Source: a virus. From it: a DNA stretch of 20,014 bases. The notes beneath the pieces were generated by a model that saw only the letters and a program-made list of their open reading frames with translations, was not told where the DNA came from and did not search any database. The stretch is taken from positions 1 to 20,014 of IMG/VR virus record IMGVR_UViG_3300030109_001549. One strand, given 5' to 3'. The position numbers and the translations under genes are program-made. Positions 8,567 through 14,115 of this stretch are shown in pieces (the first letter of the stretch is position 1; every line of letters starts with the position of its first letter).

Positions 8567-9101
8567 ATTTGATTGTAATAAAATTAGATAAAACTCGATA
8601 TAGTCTTTCATTGTCAACAATAAACTCGTATTCACTGCTTGGTCTAAAACCAACTAAATCATTAACTTCAACTGTACCGTCCGAATACTTAACTACACCC
8701 TGTAAAGGTTTTTCAGATTTAATATTAAATTGATCTACAGCTTTTAAAGGCTTAACAAAACAATAACCTTTTGGAGCAATCCACTCTTTGTTTCTTTTGT
8801 ATAAAAAAATTTGATCATTGTTTATAAGGTAAGTAGACTCATTAAAATAAGCTCTGCTGTTTTTTTCTACACCTTTTATATTATGCCATCTACGAAAAAC
8901 ATTGTGATGTACTATGACAGTATCACCTGGTTTTATATCTGTATCACCTACTATTGGAGTTGATATAACAATAGCCTCTCTATTAACATATTGATGATTG
9001 AAAATTTCAGTATTAAGTATTAACTCTGAGTCTCCAACCTTTTTAGTATTGTTATATCTTTGCCCTTTTGGTGTTACAACAAAGTTGTAAACACTCTTCA
9101 T
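8511..9101 (-). CDS. Possible double GroES-like barrel protein
   Basis: A 196-residue protein that I do not recognise by family name, but whose pattern resembles chaperonin-10 twice over. The first half (about 5-118) has a strand FVVTPKG, a loop with hydrophobic residues (SELIL), then NREAIVISTPI, IKPGDTVIVHHNVF and a terminal pair of strands NNDQIFLYKR and GYCFVKP. The second half (about 133-180) has LQGVVKYSDG, VEVNDLVGFRPSSEYEFIVDNERLYRVLSNFITIKYE, laid out like the end of GroES (GD.V.F....S....ID...Y.V....ILA). Its start shares one base with the preceding stop (TAATG). It sits beside the terminase genes while a true groES and groEL lie 5 kb away in the same operon. A head assembly or co-chaperonin role is inference; a simple virion beta-barrel is the alternative. 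Confidence 0.45.
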   Translation of the reverse strand: MKSVYNFVVTPKGQRYNNTKKVGDSELILNTEIFNHQYVNREAIVISTPIVGDTDIKPGDTVIVHHNVFRRWHNIKGVEKNSRAYFNESTYLINNDQIFLYKRNKEWIAPKGYCFVKPLKAVDQFNIKSEKPLQGVVKYSDGTVEVNDLVGFRPSSEYEFIVDNERLYRVLSNFITIKYEYQGNEETYNPSWAQSS

Positions 9102-9322
9102 TAGTATTCTAAATTATACTCTACAGATACAGCCATGTTTTTGTTAAAGTCCTTCCAAGGTAAAACATCTTTATTTTTTTTAATATAAATAGAAAACTTA
9201 TCGTCTTCTTCTATTATATCGCAAATAGTATGCCCACCATAAACCTCTTGCCCAACAGCATAATGCATAGCGTCGTTTTTGTAGTCTTTACCTACACTAA
9301 TCTTCCTTATTAACTTCGCCAT
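9101..9322 (-). CDS. Small phage protein, 73 residues
   Basis: A 73-residue hypothetical protein beginning MAKLIRKISVGKDYKNDAMHYAVGQEVYGGHTICDIIEED. The segment VGQEVYGGHTICDIIEEDDKFSIYIKK suggests a small beta-rich domain with alternating hydrophobic residues, in which a GQEVYGG turn precedes two strands. No transmembrane segment or catalytic motif is visible. It overlaps the previous gene by 26 bases and its stop shares a base with the next start (TAATG), so translation of the three genes is probably coupled. It lies in the head/packaging cluster, but no function can be assigned. Confidence 0.65.
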   Translation of the reverse strand: MAKLIRKISVGKDYKNDAMHYAVGQEVYGGHTICDIIEEDDKFSIYIKKNKDVLPWKDFNKNMAVSVEYNLEY

Positions 9323-9593
9323 TTTCTTTTTGATAATTTATAGTACCATCTTGAATATTAATATCAGCAGTACCGTACTCTTTTTCAAACTCTTCTTGTT
9401 TTTTAGATAAAGTTTCTTGATGCCCAGCAACTATGTGTAATAAGTGGTGTTTTTTCGTTTCTAAAATACCCATATCCATTTGAGCTCTATTTATACTATT
9501 AACAACATCTTGTATTTCTTTTAGTTGCTCTTCTGAAATTTTTTCAGGTTTTAAGTCTACGATTTTTTCTTTTTTTGTTTTTGTTTTTGCCAT
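9297..9593 (-). CDS. Coiled-coil protein, 98 residues
   Basis: A 98-residue hydrophilic protein. Residues 1-15 are lysine-rich (MAKTKTKKEKIVD), and residues 18-75 look like a coiled coil or helical hairpin (ISEEQLKEIQDVVNSINRAQMDMGILETKKHHLLHIVAGHQETLSKKQEEFEKEYG). The C-terminal tail holds a short DINIQDGTINYQKE beta-like segment. Small proteins of this shape are frequent in marine phage structural clusters and usually unnamed. It starts a run of overlapping small genes that leads into the terminase. Its upstream region has a weaker form of the TTAAC element about 15 bases before the ATG. Function unknown. Confidence 0.68.
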   Translation of the reverse strand: MAKTKTKKEKIVDLKPEKISEEQLKEIQDVVNSINRAQMDMGILETKKHHLLHIVAGHQETLSKKQEEFEKEYGTADINIQDGTINYQKENGEVNKED

Positions 9594-9625
9594 GTTTATT
9601 TAATTTAAGTTAATTTTAATTTGTT

Positions 9626-10390
9626 TTAATATTCTAATCCAAGTTGTAAATTAATTGGATTTTTAAGCATAAGCTCTTCTGTGTGGTCTATTTGTGCGCT
9701 AACATTTTTTACTGTCATTGTTGTTGCGCTGTCTACGGAAACAACTTCCATTTCAACTGTATCCGTATGACCTATTACTATATCACCAGGTTGGAATACA
9801 GTTCTAGGATCTGTTCCAGATGTTGTAATTTGTACGGCTGCTGTAGATGCGGCTTGATTACCAGACATATCAAGATCTACTTCTGTGCTATAACTTTGTG
9901 CCGCGCCGTGCGCTAAACCTGCTACGTATATTGTTTGAAAACCTTTTCTAGTTACATGAGGTTCTCCTTGTAAATAAAGCTGAAAACCTCCATCGCCAAC
10001 ATGATCAGCACTAGCAGATTGACCACCTATAGTTATTACATTATAAGTAAGATCTGCTACGTTAGTTGCGGATGCGTCAATAAAAATTTGTCCTATTATA
10101 TTTCTTCTAAACGCAGCAGCTATTGTAGCTGATGTAGCAGCATGTACTGTTCCAAATGTAGCTGGTGCGGCTCCATCTATACTTTTTGCAAAGAAAAGCT
10201 GAAAATCAGCAGCATTACCAGTGCTACCATCTATACCAATAATAGTGCCTTGAATTGTTTTTAATACGCAAGTACCCGAAGGTATTTCAATTGGTGTCCA
10301 ATCAAACAGTATATCATTACCACCAGACGCAGCTCTAAACAATACGTTAATATCTGGTTTCAGTGTTGCTAAATTGTATTTTGAATGCAT
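9626..10390 (-). CDS. Virion-like protein, 254 residues
   Basis: A 254-residue Ala/Gly/Thr/Ser-rich protein with a strong beta-strand pattern and no signal peptide or membrane segment. The N-terminus (MHSKYNLATLKPDINVLFRAASGGNDILFDWTPIEIPSG) leads into repeated strands such as TIQGTIIGIDGS, FQLFFAKSIDG and NIIGQIFID. The C-terminal third contains FQPGDIVIGHTDTVEMEVVSVDSATTMTVKNVSA, a PGD.V.I...T..E.EV..V.S.TT.TV pattern common in phage head-decoration and tail proteins. It lies between the membrane (lysis) genes and the packaging genes. A structural role such as decoration, head-tail or tail component is likely by composition and place; the exact part cannot be named. Confidence 0.68.
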   Translation of the reverse strand: MHSKYNLATLKPDINVLFRAASGGNDILFDWTPIEIPSGTCVLKTIQGTIIGIDGSTGNAADFQLFFAKSIDGAAPATFGTVHAATSATIAAAFRRNIIGQIFIDASATNVADLTYNVITIGGQSASADHVGDGGFQLYLQGEPHVTRKGFQTIYVAGLAHGAAQSYSTEVDLDMSGNQAASTAAVQITTSGTDPRTVFQPGDIVIGHTDTVEMEVVSVDSATTMTVKNVSAQIDHTEELMLKNPINLQLGLEY

Positions 10391-10394
10391 AGTT

Positions 10395-10787
10395 TTATTT
10401 TTTTACTTTTTCAAATGATCGACCACCAAAATAAGCTCCGATCACTGTTATTAATACTAATTGAAGTAAATCAACCCATGATGATTTAACTTCAAACTTT
10501 AATGCACCAGCGTCTATAAATATTAATAGCATGGTGCATACTATTAAAAATATTAATGTCATAGGCCTAACGTTTTTACTAAGCCATGAATCTGATTTTA
10601 AATCTGCTTCCCAACGAGATGTAATGTTCTTTTCCATTTCAATCTCATAGTTAGCTATTAGTTCTTTTACTTTTCTTTCTGCTTCTAGCTTTTCTTCTTT
10701 TGATGTAGTTAAATTATCTATAACTCCACCTACGTTCTTTACCAAGTCTCCAGCACCAGAAGAGAATATTTTTCCTATTATACTCAT
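10395..10787 (-). CDS. Holin of the 3TM type
   Basis: A 130-residue membrane protein. Residues 1-70 are amphipathic/charged, with an N-terminal SIIGKIFSSGAGDLVKNVGGVIDNL segment and a helix EEKLEAERKVKELIANYEIEM. Then comes the hallmark SWLSKNVRPMTLIFLIVCTMLLIFIDAG (about 67-94), followed by a second hydrophobic stretch WVDLLQLVLITVIGAYFGGRSFEKVKK (about 104-130). The W-L-x-x-x-x-R-P-x-T-L motif before the membrane segments and the closing G-x-Y-x-x-x-R-x-x-E-K are characteristic of the gene-transfer-agent/phage 3TM holin family. Holins form lesions in the inner membrane that release or trigger the cell-wall lytic enzyme. A second small membrane protein is encoded immediately before it, 6 bases away. 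Confidence 0.72.
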   Translation of the reverse strand: MSIIGKIFSSGAGDLVKNVGGVIDNLTTSKEEKLEAERKVKELIANYEIEMEKNITSRWEADLKSDSWLSKNVRPMTLIFLIVCTMLLIFIDAGALKFEVKSSWVDLLQLVLITVIGAYFGGRSFEKVKK

Positions 10788-10793
10788 TTAATT

Positions 10794-11006
10794 TTATTTT
10801 TTTGCAAACTTTTCTAATCCGCTTATACCAAAACACCCTAGCACAACAAACACAAAAGAATCGTATACAAATTCATTAATTACCAGATCTTTACCCGTAT
10901 AACCAGTGGCAAGATCCATTATCATTATTACACACATTATTGCAAATGCAATAAATCCTACTATAGATTTTTCGTTCCAGTCGTTATTATCTTTAAATAT
11001 GTTCAT
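10794..11006 (-). CDS. Small two-helix membrane protein, possible lysis partner
   Basis: I chose MNIFKDNNDW at 11006 as the start (70 residues). The ATG-AAC-ATA-TTT-AA junction overlaps the previous stop by 14 bases, and the upstream extension to 11051 would run deep into that gene. Two hydrophobic segments are visible, SIVGFIAFAIMCVIMIMDLATGY (about residues 13-35) and EFVYDSFVFVVLGCFGISGLEKFAKK (about 44-70). The protein ends in a short positively charged tail. Its position directly before the 3TM holin suggests a pinholin, antiholin or lysis accessory protein. The family is not certain, and a simple inner-membrane phage protein is the alternative. Confidence 0.62.
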   Translation of the reverse strand: MNIFKDNNDWNEKSIVGFIAFAIMCVIMIMDLATGYTGKDLVINEFVYDSFVFVVLGCFGISGLEKFAKK

Positions 11007-11427
11007 GACCATTGCTAATATTTGCTTCTTTTTCCCAAGGAAAATCATCATCTCCTGCAGGTTTCCATTTACCGTCTACCAATATAGAATCAACGCCGTT
11101 TACGTCTTTTCTTAAAAACATATCGCCGTTATATAACACATAGTCATCTGTGTAAGCTAGTCTACCGATTTTCATATCAGTAGCATGTTTCATTTCGTGA
11201 TTTACAACCTGTCTTTCTTCAAAACTACCTGGTTCTATTTTATTACTAATATATATACTACCGTCCATATTAGCTTCACCAAGTATTCCTTCTGCTAAAG
11301 GTTTTCTAATAACAGGTGTTCCAGGTACAGACGCATCACCACCAGCTTCTTGACCAAAACGCATTTTAGTTTTAATCTCACCTCTTGTAGCTTCTAAACC
11401 TCTATTTGTACCTAGTTTAAATCCCAT
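10993..11427 (-). CDS. Candidate zinc metallopeptidase with HExxH motif
   Basis: I place the start at 11427 (MGFKLGTNRG, 144 residues), because the previous stop codon reads TAA-A-ATG at this point; a longer frame to 11511 would overlap the neighbour by 83 bases. Residues 73-81 are QVVNHEMKH, containing HEMKH (77-81), a HExxH zinc-binding motif inside a helix. A downstream acidic cluster FPWEKEA (E132 or E134) could supply the third zinc ligand as in gluzincin-type peptidases. The N-terminal third is basic and glycine-rich and may be disordered. The gene lies next to two membrane proteins of the lysis type, so roles include virion protease, wall or host-protein degradation. It is too short to be a complete classical endolysin, and substrate cannot be inferred. 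Confidence 0.58.
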   Translation of the reverse strand: MGFKLGTNRGLEATRGEIKTKMRFGQEAGGDASVPGTPVIRKPLAEGILGEANMDGSIYISNKIEPGSFEERQVVNHEMKHATDMKIGRLAYTDDYVLYNGDMFLRKDVNGVDSILVDGKWKPAGDDDFPWEKEANISNGHEHI

Positions 11428-11428
11428 T

Positions 11429-11653
11429 TTAAAATGTTTTTTTCGTTTTGTGTTTTGATTGAAATTTTGGATCTTCTGTATAATTTTTTTGACTTCTACC
11501 ATGACTAACAATGTTGTCTAATAAAGAATCTAGAGGTTTAATTATTGTGCGGTCACTAGCAGCTTTTTTCATCATATCACCAATACGTTTAGCACCGTTT
11601 ATTTTCATTGGTGACTTCATTTTAAATGGAGTTTTATTTGTTTTTATTTTCAT
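11429..11653 (-). CDS. Small basic protein, 74 residues
   Basis: A 74-residue lysine-rich protein (MKIKTNKTPFKMKSPMKINGAKRIGDMMKKAASDRTII then KPLDSLLDNIVSHGRSQ). The N-terminal KTPFKMKSPMKI segment resembles the K-M-K-S-P-M-K repeats of other small basic phage proteins, such as the one at 16425-16649. Its start overlaps the preceding stop as ATGA, and its stop is followed one base later by the peptidase start, so the three genes are translationally linked. No domain is recognised. DNA or RNA binding is plausible from charge only. Confidence 0.62.
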   Translation of the reverse strand: MKIKTNKTPFKMKSPMKINGAKRIGDMMKKAASDRTIIKPLDSLLDNIVSHGRSQKNYTEDPKFQSKHKTKKTF

Positions 11654-12090
11654 CTATCTTTATCTTTAATCATATCATCTATAGCTTTATTATAAACTTT
11701 GTCTGTATATGATTTGTTATTAAAAAATATACTACGATCAGATGTTGGTAAGTCTTCTTCACCTAAAAGTATTCTGTATATTCTACTTATCATTTGAGAG
11801 CATTTAAAAGAGGTTTTAAACACAGAGTACATAATAGTAGTTCTATTACGATGCCTCCAAGTTTCTATCCAACCTGCTTTTCTAAGCCTCTCCCATCTTG
11901 CTTTATCCCATGAGTATGTGTAAACTCCGTTGATAAAATCGTTTCGTGTAAATCTTCCTTTACAATCTAAATAAATTAATAATTCTAAGTCTGCGTCTTT
12001 TAACCCGTAAGTTTTACAGACCCATTTTCTAGTGAGCCTGTAATACTTAAGGATATTTAATTCACGCAAATCTTGCGCGGTTAATCTCAC
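11650..12090 (-). CDS. Winged-helix-like phage protein
   Basis: A 146-residue protein with the look of a winged helix-turn-helix. It begins with helix LTAQDLRELNILKYYRLTRKWVCKTYGL (about 3-30), then LKDADLELLIYLDCKGRFTRNDFI (helix and turn, 30-55), SWDKARWERLRKAGWIETWRHRNRTTIMYSVFKTSFKCSQMISRIYRILLG (65-115), where RKAGWIETWRHRNRTTIMYSVF resembles recognition helix plus beta wing of MarR-type proteins. The C-terminal part is charged and polar. In marine phages proteins of this type are often found among structural genes, so it may be a virion or DNA-binding protein rather than a classical repressor. The start lies 3 bases after the previous stop. Confidence 0.58.
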   Translation of the reverse strand: MRLTAQDLRELNILKYYRLTRKWVCKTYGLKDADLELLIYLDCKGRFTRNDFINGVYTYSWDKARWERLRKAGWIETWRHRNRTTIMYSVFKTSFKCSQMISRIYRILLGEEDLPTSDRSIFFNNKSYTDKVYNKAIDDMIKDKDR

Positions 12091-12093
12091 TTA

Positions 12094-12435
12094 TTAGCCT
12101 AAAGTGATATTAAGTGCTGTACTAGAGTCAATACATCCTAAGTCACGAAGTTTTTTACTATAAACAGCATTGTCTTCGTCCATGAATATAACTAACTCTC
12201 CACTATCGTCTGATAAAGCATCCGCTAATGCCTCACAAATTGATTTGAATTTACCTGTTACATGCGTAACTAGTATATCATCGTCAGCAGCTGTACCAGC
12301 TTGAGCTTTAAATGATATTCTTGTTGTTGTATCACTAACAGGATCCACACCAGTAAAAGTAGACGCTGGATAAACACAGCAATCACCGGCCGCGTCAGCG
12401 CCTAAGTTTTCTGCAAAATATAAGTATGTTTCCAT
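12094..12435 (-). CDS. Tandem paralogue 3 of a small virion-like protein family
   Basis: A 113-residue protein, the last translated of three adjacent related genes. Shared features are the N-terminal YLYFAEN, the block PASTFTGVDPVSDTTTRISFKAQAGTAADD, then a TH.TGK segment, and a helix SICEALADALSDD. It has an unusual CC pair at about residues 19-20 (GDCCVYPAS), where the other copies have SCM or AM. The Ala/Ser/Thr/Asp-rich, beta-strand-like composition fits a small head or tail surface protein. Its upstream region carries TTATTAAC exactly 17 bases before the ATG. Paralogy is visible by eye; the virion role is inference. Confidence 0.65.
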   Translation of the reverse strand: METYLYFAENLGADAAGDCCVYPASTFTGVDPVSDTTTRISFKAQAGTAADDDILVTHVTGKFKSICEALADALSDDSGELVIFMDEDNAVYSKKLRDLGCIDSSTALNITLG

Positions 12436-12452
12436 TTTGATTTGTTTTTAAA

Positions 12453-12460
12453 GTTAATAA
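12453..12460 (-). promoter_or_regulatory. TTATTAAC element before tandem paralogue 3
   Basis: Minus-strand TTATTAAC lies directly after the stop of the previous paralogue and exactly 17 bases before the ATG at 12435. It is one of the best-conserved members of the minus-strand series of such elements. Confidence 0.4.
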
Positions 12461-12796
12461 TTAAGCAACAGTAGCTATTGCTACGCTAGTAATTTTTTTG
12501 CTATTAGGTAAGTTTCCAATTGAGCTACCGCTTTCTCCATCATGCACTATCAAAAAAGGATTTCTTTGATTAGCTTGCATAAATTTAACCATTTCTGTCA
12601 TGAAAACTTTTGGTGTTGTACCAGTGTGAGTTACCGTTACAACATCGTCAGCCGCAGTTCCATTTCTAGCTTGAAAATGCATAGTTGTTGTAGAGCTACT
12701 CGCAGGTGTCATACCTAAAAACGAAGATAAAGCAAACATACAAGACTCTCCTGTAGTTGCAACATCATCTTCTCCGAAATAAAAATATCTTTCCAT
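12461..12796 (-). CDS. Tandem paralogue 2 of a small virion-like protein family
   Basis: A 111-residue protein beginning MERYFYFGEDDVATTGESCMF. It shares with its two neighbours the opening Y-F/L-Y-F, the central block SSFLGMTPASSSTTTMHFQARNGTAADD and the VTHTGT stretch. It has diverged most in the C-terminal half, where a basic helix VFMTEMVKFMQANQRN replaces the acidic helices of the others. Divergence after duplication, with all three kept intact, implies distinct but related roles, for example alternative decoration proteins. Stop and next start are separated by a 25-base A/T spacer. No membrane or signal segment. Confidence 0.65.
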   Translation of the reverse strand: MERYFYFGEDDVATTGESCMFALSSFLGMTPASSSTTTMHFQARNGTAADDVVTVTHTGTTPKVFMTEMVKFMQANQRNPFLIVHDGESGSSIGNLPNSKKITSVAIATVA

Positions 12797-12817
12797 TTTT
12801 TTTTATTTTTTTTTAAA

Positions 12818-12825
12818 ATTAATAA
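12818..12825 (-). promoter_or_regulatory. TTATTAAT element before tandem paralogue 2
   Basis: Minus-strand TTATTAAT directly follows the stop of paralogue 1 and lies 21 bases before the ATG at 12796. The intervening leader is nearly pure A. It is the longest spacing of the series. Confidence 0.35.
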
Positions 12826-13173
12826 TTAAGCTATAGTTGTTACTTCAACAGTTCCAGTTAAACCAGCGCCGTTACCGTTATCTAAATAAACACTATTAGC
12901 CTCGTCTGCAACTACAATAAATTTAGTTCTTGTTACAGGGCTTGGCGCTAAAACAGATGCTATTAATTCAGCAACTTCTTTATGCTTTCCTGTAGCGTGT
13001 TGCAATAACACATCATCATCAACAGCTGTACCATTTCTAGCTTTAAAAGACAACCTAGTGGTTGTATTTGAGATAGGATCTAAACCTATAAAAGCACTAG
13101 CAGGATACATAGCACCCTCGCCAGTTGCCGCAGTAGAACTTAAATCCGCCTCTGTGAAATATAAATAATTCAT
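12826..13173 (-). CDS. Tandem paralogue 1 of a small virion-like protein family
   Basis: A 115-residue protein, the first of the three paralogues to be transcribed. The shared pattern is MNYLYFTEADL, then MYPASAFIGLDPISNTTTRLSFKARNGTAVDDD, LLQHATGKHKEVAELIASVLAP and a terminal strand region. It is closest to paralogue 3 in the P-A-S-x-F-x-G-x-D-P-x-S-x-T-T-T-R block. Composition suggests a soluble beta-rich structural protein. A 139-base gene-free spacer containing a stable hairpin lies upstream, and TTATTAAT lies exactly 17 bases before the ATG, so this gene probably begins its own expression unit. Confidence 0.65.
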   Translation of the reverse strand: MNYLYFTEADLSSTAATGEGAMYPASAFIGLDPISNTTTRLSFKARNGTAVDDDVLLQHATGKHKEVAELIASVLAPSPVTRTKFIVVADEANSVYLDNGNGAGLTGTVEVTTIA

Positions 13174-13190
13174 AATTTTTTAATTTTTTG

Positions 13191-13198
13191 ATTAATAA
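13191..13198 (-). promoter_or_regulatory. TTATTAAT element before tandem paralogue 1
   Basis: Minus-strand TTATTAAT ends exactly 17 bases before the ATG at 13173. Here it is not overlapped by a previous gene, which argues that the element itself is selected rather than being a by-product of stop codons. Confidence 0.4.
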
Positions 13199-13257
13199 TT
13201 TGTTTGTTCGTTTTGAGTTTAAAGTTTGGAGGTTTACGGTTTAGGTTAATCTATTAG

Positions 13258-13287
13258 TACCACGCCACCTAAATAGATAGCGTGGTA
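13258..13287. other. 8-bp stem hairpin in the 139-base spacer
   Basis: TACCACGC (13258-13265) pairs perfectly with GCGTGGTA (13280-13287) around a 14-base loop. It is the only long stem in a spacer that is otherwise A/C-rich on the transcribed strand. A T-rich run follows on the plus strand, but no plus-strand gene precedes it; in the direction of the minus-strand genes no U-run follows. An mRNA-processing or stability hairpin, or an attenuator, is possible. Confidence 0.45.
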
Positions 13288-13312
13288 ATAATATTTTTGT
13301 TAAGCTAAGCTA

Positions 13313-13795
13313 TTATATGTTACTAAATATAGCTGCTCCAGTACCATCAGCATCTGCTGAAGCTACGTGACCAGATACCATAAATCTATTTGTTTCAACA
13401 TATATAATGTCAACGTAAGATCCTTGTTTTGCTTGGTTGTCATCTAAGTTAGTGTCAAGCGCTATTTGACTGTCGTCAGCAGCAGCCGCAGCGTAACCTT
13501 GAAAAACATTTGCTGTAGCATCAGCAATTATTTGATAGTTAACTCCTCCATCAAACATTTGATTTGTCGTGTCTGAACACTTAATAAGATAAGCGTTATC
13601 ATTATCTAGATTCATTAAGAATCTACAATGCCAGCCAAATTCAATATCAGCGTCAGCAGGCAACGTAATTGCCATAGCCGATGCACTTTGAAGTACAAAC
13701 GTTTTGCCAGAATCACTAGCTAAACATTGATAAGCAGAAACACCTGAATCTAATGTGTGGATGTTTTCTCTTGTGTTAAAAAATACTCTTCCCAT
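13313..13795 (-). CDS. Virion-like protein, 160 residues
   Basis: A 160-residue protein, MGRVFFNTRENIHTLDSGVSAYQCLASDSGKTFVLQSASAMAITLPADADIEFGWHCRFLM at the start by segments: a strand-rich N-terminal domain in which SGKTFVL and AITLPADADIEFGWHCRF look like beta strands. It then has Ala/Asp-rich loops (YAAAAADDSQIALDT) and a final strand segment GSYVDIIYVETNRFMVSGHV. This 'SGKTF.L..A.A.TITLP' arrangement is common in phage decoration or fibre-associated proteins. It is encoded downstream of groES, so the chaperonin pair and virion proteins share a transcript. Exact role not assignable. TTATTAAC lies exactly 17 bases before the ATG. Confidence 0.66.
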   Translation of the reverse strand: MGRVFFNTRENIHTLDSGVSAYQCLASDSGKTFVLQSASAMAITLPADADIEFGWHCRFLMNLDNDNAYLIKCSDTTNQMFDGGVNYQIIADATANVFQGYAAAAADDSQIALDTNLDDNQAKQGSYVDIIYVETNRFMVSGHVASADADGTGAAIFSNI

Positions 13796-13812
13796 TTTTA
13801 ATAATTTTTTTA

Positions 13813-13820
13813 GTTAATAA
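13813..13820 (-). promoter_or_regulatory. TTATTAAC element before the 160-residue virion-like gene
   Basis: Minus-strand TTATTAAC lies exactly 17 bases before the ATG at 13795, in a 62-base spacer after groES. The spacing equals that of three other members. Confidence 0.4.
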
Positions 13821-13857
13821 TTAGTTTAAGTTCGCTGTTACTGGGTTGTGGTAACAA

Positions 13858-14115
13858 CTAGCATACTAAAATGACGTCTCCATCACGAATAACTCTATAA
13901 AGAGTATCTTGCCACGAAATATCGTGCCCAGCATGTTTGTCGTAATATATCGTGTCTCCGTTGTTCAACCCTTCAACTAAGTTGCCACACGATATTATAT
14001 TTGCTTTTATATAACGGTTATCTACATCTGTATCATCCGTCATTATAAGACCAGCAACCTTTTTAGGTTCTGTCTTTATATTTTTTATTATTATATATCT
14101 ATTAATTGCTTTCAT
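13858..14115 (-). CDS. groES: GroES-type co-chaperonin
   Basis: An 85-residue chaperonin-10. The N-terminal strand KAINRYIIIKNIK leads to a mobile loop (about residues 15-28, EPKKVAGLIMTDD) carrying a hydrophobic tripeptide LIM, the equivalent of the IVL that binds the GroEL apical domain. Then come YIKANIISCG, GLNNGDTIYYDKHAGHDISWQDTLYRVIRDGDVILV, matching the GD-strand and the C-terminal D-I-L strand of GroES. It is slightly shorter than the usual 95-97 residues, and the roof loop region is short. The start overlaps the stop of groEL by 14 bases, so the two are translated together, in the order groEL then groES. It would cap the phage GroEL, and perhaps the host GroEL, to fold capsid proteins, as T4 gp31 does. 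Confidence 0.85.
   Translation of the reverse strand: MKAINRYIIIKNIKTEPKKVAGLIMTDDTDVDNRYIKANIISCGNLVEGLNNGDTIYYDKHAGHDISWQDTLYRVIRDGDVILVC

Noticed and set aside
8280-8591. Plus-strand 103-codon frame opposite the terminase small-subunit candidate
   Set aside because: It overlaps two coupled minus-strand genes completely, and its hydrophobic/Ser-rich composition is that of an antisense shadow.
13258-13299. Rho-independent terminator on the plus strand
   Set aside because: The hairpin has a T-rich tail on the plus strand, but no plus-strand transcript precedes it, and the minus-strand direction has no U-run.
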